NCBI GenBank assembly: GCA_017829075.1
Contig: JAGAJA010000011.1
Location: forward strand, 1-8,877
Source: Oscillospiraceae bacterium
GTDB lineage: Bacteria; Bacillota_A; Clostridia; Oscillospirales; Ruminococcaceae
DNA length: 8,877 bases
Direction: 5' to 3'
Shown here piece by piece: positions 4,813-8,877 of this stretch. Every line of letters starts with the position of its first letter. Position 1 is the stretch's first letter. Both the position numbers and the translations under genes were made by a program. Under the pieces are notes generated by a model. That model was not told where the DNA came from. It did not search any database and saw only the letters and a list, made by a program, of their open reading frames with translations.

Positions 4813-5832
4813 TGGGATTTAATTTAGGAACATCAAGCAACACCGGCAAACTTCACATGACGGACTTTCTCAAATCTGACAATGCTGTTCAGAATACCGA
4901 AAAAGAAATACCTATAAATCAGCTCGTCCCATGGGAAAATCAGCCGTTCAAGATGTACGGCGAATTCAAGCTGCATGAACTGGCTGAGTCCATAAAGGAA
5001 AACGGACTGCTTTCGCCTATCATTGTTTGCCCGCTTGATAACGGAAAATACCGTATCATTGCTGGACACAACCGCGTTGAAGCCTGCAAAATCGCTGGTA
5101 TAACCAATATTCCGAGCGTCGTCAAGAACGTCGATGAGAACCGCGCCAAACTTATGATGGCTGACACAAATCTCTGCCAGAGGACTGAACTGCTCCCCCT
5201 CTGAACGTGCATATGCTTATAAAGCACAGCACGAAGCGCTGATAGCACTGGGAAGCCCACGTTCAACGGCTGCCATTGCTGAGAAGTACGGCGAGGGGCG
5301 TGCGACAGTTCAGCGGTACATAGCCTGCTCAAGGCTTGTCCCGGAACTTATGGATTTGCTGGATTCCGGCAGGATCAATCTCCTGCCGGCTGTTTCTTTT
5401 TCGGGAATGCCTGACGAAAGTCAGAGAGGCATAGCGTCCTATCTCAATCGCTTTCCTGATCGGAAAATAACCGCTGAGCAGGCAGAAGAGCTTTCATATC
5501 TCAAATTTGTATCTGAAAGTGATATCATCGAACTATACGATGAAACTCCTAAACCTGCTGAAAAGAGTGATAAAAAATCTGCGCAGGAGCCGGTTAAGCA
5601 GAATACCGAAAAGAAGAAATCCTCGCCTAATCAGTATGCGAAGAAAATCACGCTGCAGCGTAAGGAAGTCACTGAGATAATCGGCGATGAGCTTACCAAT
5701 GACGAAATATCCGAGTTCTTCTACTTCTGCCTGCAGAAATCTGATTTCCTATCTGAATGGCGTAAGATGTACCAGAATGAGCAGAACGCCGTTGATGACG
5801 GCGAGGACGAAGATATGGAACCTGAGATGTAA
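4812..5832 (+). pseudogene. parB: ParB-family partition protein, +1 frameshift in a C run
   Basis: This is the partner of the upstream ParA. ATG 4812 has AAGGAGG (4798-4804) 7 nt before it. The first frame encodes the ParB N-terminal domain (IPINQLVPWENQPFK; ELAESIKENGLLSPIIV; AGHNRVEACKIAG at residues 84-96) and stops at TGA 5202-5204. The continuation is in the +1 frame from 5200: SERAYAYKAQHEAL, the ParB helix-turn-helix (STAAIAEKYGEGRATVQRYIACSRL), and a C-terminal part with a Lys/Glu-rich linker and an acidic tail to TAA 5832. One C fewer in CCCCC (5195-5199) would restore LLPSERAY and give a 339-residue protein of normal length. As written, the cell would make a truncated 130-residue protein. 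A downstream fragment could start at ATG 5350 but would lack the helix-turn-helix. A sequencing error, a real mutation or recoding at CCC-C are all possible. Confidence 0.88.
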
Positions 5833-5876
5833 CCAACTCTCCCTAGCCACAGAGATTTATATACACTTCTTCTTAC

Positions 5877-5901
5877 GGGGCATGGCTGACAGCTGTGCCC
5901 C
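5877..5901 (+). other. 11-bp hairpin behind parB
   Basis: GGGGCATGGCT (5877-5887) pairs with AGCTGTGCCCC (5891-5901) around a GAC triloop; two of the eleven pairs are G-U. No T-run follows, so classic termination is unlikely. It lies in the 136-bp gap between parB and the next gene, where I see no coding sequence. It may be a transcript-stabilising stem or part of a cis element. Confidence 0.55.
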
Positions 5902-5904
5902 ACA

Positions 5905-5916
5905 CTATGCGCATAG
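5905..5916. other. 12-bp palindrome CTATGCGCATAG
   Basis: A perfect palindrome 3 bp after the hairpin at 5877-5901. Its halves are the same hexamers as the P1 arms of the structured elements at 2812 and 3934. GGCGGTAA, also found in the 3934 copy, follows directly. A dimeric protein could bind it, and a ParB centromere site or an XRE operator are the obvious candidates by location, but nothing in the sequence proves either. Confidence 0.4.
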
Positions 5917-5968
5917 GCGGTAAACTACGCGGCTGCGCTCCAAAATCAATATATGAGGTAGTTCAAAA

Positions 5969-6211
5969 ATGATAGACATACAGTGTAGTCCTCTTGAAGA
6001 TGATAGCCTGAGTCTGAATGCACAGTATGTGTTCTGCTGCTTGGTCCTCAACGATGGAAGTCTTGTTGTAGATCACCCAATTATTGCAGCTGGACTGGAT
6101 GAGCTTATAAGACACGGATACTTATCAAATGAAGGGGACATAGATGCTGCTAAAGATATTCAGCAAACGTTTAGCCGATTCAATGGAACTGAATGGCAAG
6201 AAACAGATTGA
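5969..6211 (+). CDS. Hypothetical 80-residue protein
   Basis: I do not recognise this protein. ATG 5969 is preceded by GAGG (5955-5958) at 10 nt, a modest ribosome binding site. The product is acidic, with a compact hydrophobic section (NAQYVFCCLVLNDGSLVV, residues 17-34) and a helical-looking IIAAGLDELIRHGYL. No signal peptide or membrane helix is evident. Its last 68 bases overlap the start of the XRE gene at 6144 in another frame, which suggests co-translation, for example as a small partner of that regulator. It is a single uninterrupted frame in a plausible operon position but could also be a chance frame. Confidence 0.5.
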   Translation: MIDIQCSPLEDDSLSLNAQYVFCCLVLNDGSLVVDHPIIAAGLDELIRHGYLSNEGDIDAAKDIQQTFSRFNGTEWQETD

Positions 6212-6563
6212 TGTTGCTCGTGAACTTGGGATACCCAAAAGTACACTGAGCAGATATCTGAAAGGAAGTTATGAACCTAAAACAGAGAGAGTCTATCAGC
6301 TTTCGGAATATTTTGGGGTTACTCCCGAATGGTTGATGGGTTACACAAATGACCCACAGGGTCATGTTATGGTAAATAATACCGATATGGGTAAACAAGT
6401 TTATTCCAACGACGATGACACGTTTCTCATTACTGAAAAAGAAATCATGCTCGTGCAAGCATACCGCCAGCATGAACAATTGCAGCGTGTTATTGATAAG
6501 ATTCTTGATTTATCAGGCGAAACAAGGAAAGGCTTTAAGGTGGCTAGAGTTGAGAAGAAGTAA
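6144..6563 (+). CDS. XRE-family transcriptional regulator
   Basis: A 139-residue phage-repressor-like protein. Residues 5-67 form the XRE DNA-binding domain, with the helix-turn-helix at about 20-40 (KQIDVARELGIPKSTLSRYLKG, with the usual Gln-x-x-(Val/Leu)-Ala and Ser-Arg-Tyr pattern). It ends in TPEWLMGYTND, typical of Firmicute repressors. Residues 70-95 are a polar linker, and residues 97-125 (EKEIMLVQAYRQHEQLQRVI, then DKILDL) are helical and probably serve dimerisation. There is no RecA-cleavable peptidase domain, so control would not be of the LexA type. GAAGGGGA (6131-6138) supports ATG 6144 inside the preceding gene. It ends 21 bp before the second ParB-like gene and may regulate this cluster or the integrase promoter. 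Confidence 0.88.
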   Translation: MLLKIFSKRLADSMELNGKKQIDVARELGIPKSTLSRYLKGSYEPKTERVYQLSEYFGVTPEWLMGYTNDPQGHVMVNNTDMGKQVYSNDDDTFLITEKEIMLVQAYRQHEQLQRVIDKILDLSGETRKGFKVARVEKK

Positions 6564-6584
6564 ATATGTAACGGAGGATATCAC

Positions 6585-7631
6585 ATGGATCTGAACGCAC
6601 TTAGAAAAATGGCAAGGAAACAGCGCGAAGCAGAAGAAGCGGAAGATAACACCGCACCGGAATCCACAGTCAAGCGTGTTATTCCTGTTGAAGAACCAAC
6701 CGCTGACACTGCAATTTATGTTCCTCTTGAAGATGATGTTGTGGATCCGCTGCCGTTGCCTGATGACGGCTACTCCGTTTCCTCCTCAGTTGCCGAAGAT
6801 GAACCGAAAGAAGAAATGGCAGAGGAACGTCACGGTGAAACGCTCGACGAAATAATCCAAAAGTGTTTTACTGATGAAAAGGCGTACAATATTGAACTGG
6901 AAAGGCTTCTTCCTTTCCGCCGCCCGATATTCACCAATACCGGCGATTTAACAGAGCTCAAATCTGATATTTCAAGAATAGGGATTACCGAGCCGCTGCT
7001 CGTTCGCTCTGCCGGCAACGGAGAATACGAAATCCTCTCTGGTAGCCGGCGAAGAGCTGCCGCTGAGCAGCTCATGTGGACTAAGGTACCCTGCCGAATC
7101 GGAAGCAACGACCTGATAACCGATGAATACGCTGAGCGTATCGTTGTCGAAAGTAATCGCAGCCGGTTTTCATCACTTCTTTTGTCAGAGCAGATAAGAA
7201 CGGCTGCAGTTCTCAGAGAAAAAGCTGAAGCGGAGCTTCACCTGTCTCATGAACAGACTCAGAAATACGCACATCTCAACTCACTTAAGCAGGATTTCCT
7301 GGTCATGCTCGATAATGCCGTAATTAATATAGCTGCGGCTGAAATGCTTGCTGACCTTAGCACAGACGTGCAGGGTGCGATCATAAATGTTTTGGCTCAG
7401 CACCCGGAGATGAAGCTCACCGGAGCCAATGTAAAAGAACTGCATGACGAATCCAGCTTAACTACCACAGCAATCACCAAGATCCTTAAGCCCAAACCGC
7501 CCGTTAAAATTTCTGTGCCGGCTGAAATCGTATCGGAATTTATGGAAGGTAAAACGCCTGAAGAACTTACAGAAATAGTGTCTGCTGCTATCCGCAGATA
7601 TTTCACGGAGGAACATGATGTCAAGATTTAA
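6585..7631 (+). CDS. Second ParB-like protein (ParB N-terminal domain)
   Basis: A 348-residue protein with an intact ParB/Spo0J-type domain. Residues 1-98 are an acidic, low-complexity tail. Residues 102-215 carry the ParB signature: IELERLLPFRRP, ELKSDISRIGITEPLLV, YEILSGSRRRAAAEQL (box II; Ser-Arg-Arg-Arg at 154-157) and IVVESNRSRFSSLLLSEQIRTA. The rest is helical (KTPEELTEIVSAAIRRYF near the end) and replaces the usual helix-turn-helix, which I cannot see clearly. GGAGG (6573-6577) lies 7 nt before ATG 6585. It lacks its own ParA neighbour and shares little beyond the domain with the ParB at 4812. In many Firmicute ICEs such ParB-like proteins precede the ArdC-like gene, as here. The roles could be partition, DNA binding during transfer, or CTP-dependent clamp loading. 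Its stop overlaps the next gene. Confidence 0.85.
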   Translation: MDLNALRKMARKQREAEEAEDNTAPESTVKRVIPVEEPTADTAIYVPLEDDVVDPLPLPDDGYSVSSSVAEDEPKEEMAEERHGETLDEIIQKCFTDEKAYNIELERLLPFRRPIFTNTGDLTELKSDISRIGITEPLLVRSAGNGEYEILSGSRRRAAAEQLMWTKVPCRIGSNDLITDEYAERIVVESNRSRFSSLLLSEQIRTAAVLREKAEAELHLSHEQTQKYAHLNSLKQDFLVMLDNAVINIAAAEMLADLSTDVQGAIINVLAQHPEMKLTGANVKELHDESSLTTTAITKILKPKPPVKISVPAEIVSEFMEGKTPEELTEIVSAAIRRYFTEEHDVKI

Positions 7632-8751
7632 CGATATCGCACAGATATACGATTACAAGCTCTCACAGCTTCGCGACCCACAGGTGTGGCAGAACACACT
7701 GCGGCTTACTTCAAATTTCTGGCGTCTGAACTTCTGCGCTGCCATGCTTCTTACTGAACAGAACCCTAAAGCTGTTATGTGCGGAACTCTTAACCAGTGG
7801 AATAATGTGGGAAGATATGTAAGACACGGAGAACGGTCCACTGCAATTTTCATGGACCGTAATAATACCGAGCTGATGTATCTTTTTGACGTCAGCCAGA
7901 CCTATGGAAAAACATATAATGCCAAGTGGAAGCTCTCTGAACGCATGGCTGACGGCATCGTTGGAAAGTACAACACCGAAAATGCAGAAAACGCTATATC
8001 TTTTGAAGATTTTTTGCAGAAAAGTCTTGACAAAAATATAGATACAGTGTATAATTATGATAGCAAACTAAATAATTCAATGGCAATCGACCCTCGCATA
8101 GCAAATTTCATACGCCTGAGTGCGGAGTGCATTTGCATGACAAGATGTGGCATAGAAGCTGATTACGACTTTTCTGACGCTGCAAAGTTTAACAGCGACC
8201 TGTCCATTGTTGAAGTCGGAAATGCTGCAACCGCACTGGCGCAGGAAGTGCTGCGGGACGTTGACCGGACTGTTAGGAGGAAAGAATATGAGCATTATGA
8301 AGCTGGAGTATGCGGAAGACATTTACGATATCCCCTACGAGGAAGACAGGAACGGACTGCTGAACCCGAAATTCCGGAATTACGGAAGGAAGGATATGAC
8401 TCCGCTGGAGCGCAAAGCGGTGGACCTGATGAACGAACTCGACCCGACGGCGCTGGATATGGTGAACATCAGCGGGCTGTACCTCCGGATATGGAAGGAG
8501 ATCGGGAAGAAAGCGGAGAAAGCCCGGAACAGCACGGCGCGCTCCCTGCTGGCGAAAACCTCCCTCAGCCGGGATTACTCCGAGAGCGTGAGCCAGCGGA
8601 CGGAGATAGACATGGCGGCGCAGGAAGCCGCGTGGGAATCACTGCGGACGAGCGTAGCATGGCTGGCGGCGGAAGTCCGGAGCCGGGCGAATATGTCGGA
8701 GATCCAGAAAATCTCGATGAGCCTGATGACGAAGAACTAGGGAAACGCTGA
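7618..8751 (+). CDS. ArdC/LtrC-like N-terminal domain protein, out-of-frame tail
   Basis: Residues 1 to about 215 resemble the N-terminal single-strand-DNA-binding-type domain of ArdC antirestriction proteins and of the large LtrC-like helicase/methylase proteins of Firmicute ICEs. Signs of this are the early Trp (QVWQNTL), EQNPKAVMCGTLNQWNNVGRYVRHGERSTAIF, the ELMYLFDVSQTYG motif and a final helical GNAATALAQEVLRDVDRTVRR. There are two ATG codons (7615 and 7618). GGAGG (7607-7611) is 6 nt from 7618 but only 3 nt from 7615, so I chose 7618; the gene overlaps the end of the preceding one. After about 8285 the frame stays open to TGA 8751 but becomes Gly/Pro/Arg/Glu-rich. There it overlaps, one frame apart, a better-looking gene at 8288-8740. 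Either the tail is a genuine disordered linker of a truncated large protein, or the natural end of the domain was lost by a fusion at about 8285. The catalytic domains of full-length LtrC-like proteins are absent. Confidence 0.7.
   Translation: MSRFNDIAQIYDYKLSQLRDPQVWQNTLRLTSNFWRLNFCAAMLLTEQNPKAVMCGTLNQWNNVGRYVRHGERSTAIFMDRNNTELMYLFDVSQTYGKTYNAKWKLSERMADGIVGKYNTENAENAISFEDFLQKSLDKNIDTVYNYDSKLNNSMAIDPRIANFIRLSAECICMTRCGIEADYDFSDAAKFNSDLSIVEVGNAATALAQEVLRDVDRTVRRKEYEHYEAGVCGRHLRYPLRGRQERTAEPEIPELRKEGYDSAGAQSGGPDERTRPDGAGYGEHQRAVPPDMEGDREESGESPEQHGALPAGENLPQPGLLREREPADGDRHGGAGSRVGITADERSMAGGGSPEPGEYVGDPENLDEPDDEELGKR
8288..8740 (+). CDS. 150-residue protein of unknown function, GC-rich
   Basis: AGGAGG (8275-8280) 7 nt before ATG 8288 is one of the best ribosome binding sites here, although it lies within the ArdC-like frame. 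The codons are unlike their neighbours: most third positions are G or C (CTG, GCG, CGG, GAC, AAC dominate), a pattern seen only in this frame, which argues that it is, or recently was, the translated one. The product starts MSIMKLEYAEDIYDIPYEED. It has a helical middle (LERKAVDLMNELDPTALDMVNI, in two parts, then YLRIWKEIGKKAEKA) and a Ser/Ala-rich second half with WESLRTSVAWLAAEVRSR. I see no catalytic motif, signal or membrane helix. The N-terminus loosely recalls small TnpV-type proteins of Firmicute transposons, but the match is too weak to name. It ends exactly at CTAG, where the sequence character changes again. Transfer from a GC-richer source is likely. Confidence 0.6.
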   Translation: MSIMKLEYAEDIYDIPYEEDRNGLLNPKFRNYGRKDMTPLERKAVDLMNELDPTALDMVNISGLYLRIWKEIGKKAEKARNSTARSLLAKTSLSRDYSESVSQRTEIDMAAQEAAWESLRTSVAWLAAEVRSRANMSEIQKISMSLMTKN

Positions 8752-8877
8752 ATAAATAGCCTAGCAGAGCCGCCGTGACACAGAGCGCAAGTCAAAGTTA
8801 ACGTTTTAGTTGAGCAATCGAAAATGCAGCATAAAACCCATCAAATTATCCCCATAACACAGGGTAAATGCCCATAA
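8737..8877. mobile_element. Possible insertion sequence end, running off the window
   Basis: The GC-rich region stops abruptly at CTAG (8737-8740), which also supplies the TAG stop of the preceding gene. AT-richer DNA beginning GGGAAACGCTGAATAAAT follows, and CCTAG recurs at 8760-8764. A minus-strand frame then runs in from the window edge. The layout fits a terminal repeat, a short spacer and a transposase 3' end, with CTAG as a target. The other end is not in the window, so neither a matching inverted repeat nor a target duplication can be shown. Confidence 0.3.
8806..8877 (-). CDS. Partial C-terminal reading frame at the window edge
   Basis: On the minus strand, 23 sense codons are open from the right edge to TAA (plus 8806-8808). 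The peptide ends GDNLMGFMLHFRLLN and has no start within the window. It is too short to identify. If 8740 is an insertion sequence end, this would be the last part of its transposase; it may equally be chance. Confidence 0.25.
   Translation of the reverse strand, partial: LWAFTLCYGDNLMGFMLHFRLLN

Noticed and set aside
8565..8795. Minus-strand 76-residue frame
   Set aside because: This is a shadow of the GC-rich 8288 gene. It is Ser/Pro-rich, lacks a ribosome binding site and runs across the composition break.
1..8877. CRISPR array
   Set aside because: No set of regularly spaced direct repeats was seen. The only repeats are the 20-bp tandem pair, the rep-internal iterons and inverted repeats.

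Overview
The window looks like the integration and maintenance end of an integrative mobile element (an ICE, IME or integrated plasmid) from a Clostridia-type Firmicute. A gut or rumen Ruminococcus/Oscillospiraceae is my best guess. This rests on strong AGGAGG ribosome binding sites, moderate GC, and protein families that I know from Firmicute conjugative elements: a tyrosine integrase, a DEDDh exonuclease, a DUF6017 replication initiator, ParA/ParB and an ArdC-like N-terminal domain. No relaxase, coupling protein or secretion gene is present, so transfer functions would have to lie outside the window.

Layout. Bases 1-398 hold no convincing gene and are probably flanking DNA. They carry a perfect 20-bp tandem duplication and, next to the junction, a 15-bp inverted repeat. 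Bases 399-424 are the 3' end of a tRNA gene (minus strand, Ser-like) without its body, which marks an attachment site. The integrase (458-1333, minus) sits just inside it, behind a good promoter with operator-like repeats. Rightward of a stand-alone terminator (1444-1479) all genes read plus. First come a frameshifted DnaQ-like exonuclease and a small XRE regulator, closed by a perfect 13-bp terminator at 2736-2771.

The replication/partition module follows: a DUF6017 replication initiator (2944-3915), ParA (4045-4812) and ParB (4812-5832, broken by +1 in a C run). A second cluster then holds a small unknown protein, a second XRE regulator, an intact second ParB-like protein (6585-7631) and an ArdC-like protein (7618 onward). 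Inside the last gene a GC-rich 150-residue reading frame with its own strong ribosome binding site starts in another frame. The window ends in AT-richer DNA that may be the end of an insertion sequence.

The most interesting points are not the gene names. (1) Two intergenic spacers, before the replication initiator and before parA, carry the same predicted three-way-junction element, with the third helix changed on both strands (2812-2872 and 3934-3990). (2) Iteron-like repeats lie in the middle of the initiator gene, out of frame with each other and followed by an AT-rich stretch, which is what an origin embedded in a rep gene would look like. (3) A 10-codon leader peptide ends in AGG AGG TAG, and those Arg codons are the Shine-Dalgarno of the initiator gene. 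(4) A perfect 18-bp palindrome sits exactly where the exonuclease gene loses its frame. Two otherwise well-preserved genes are each shifted by +1, so the element is decaying, or the sequence has errors, or at least the parB site (CCC C before a near stop) is recoded.
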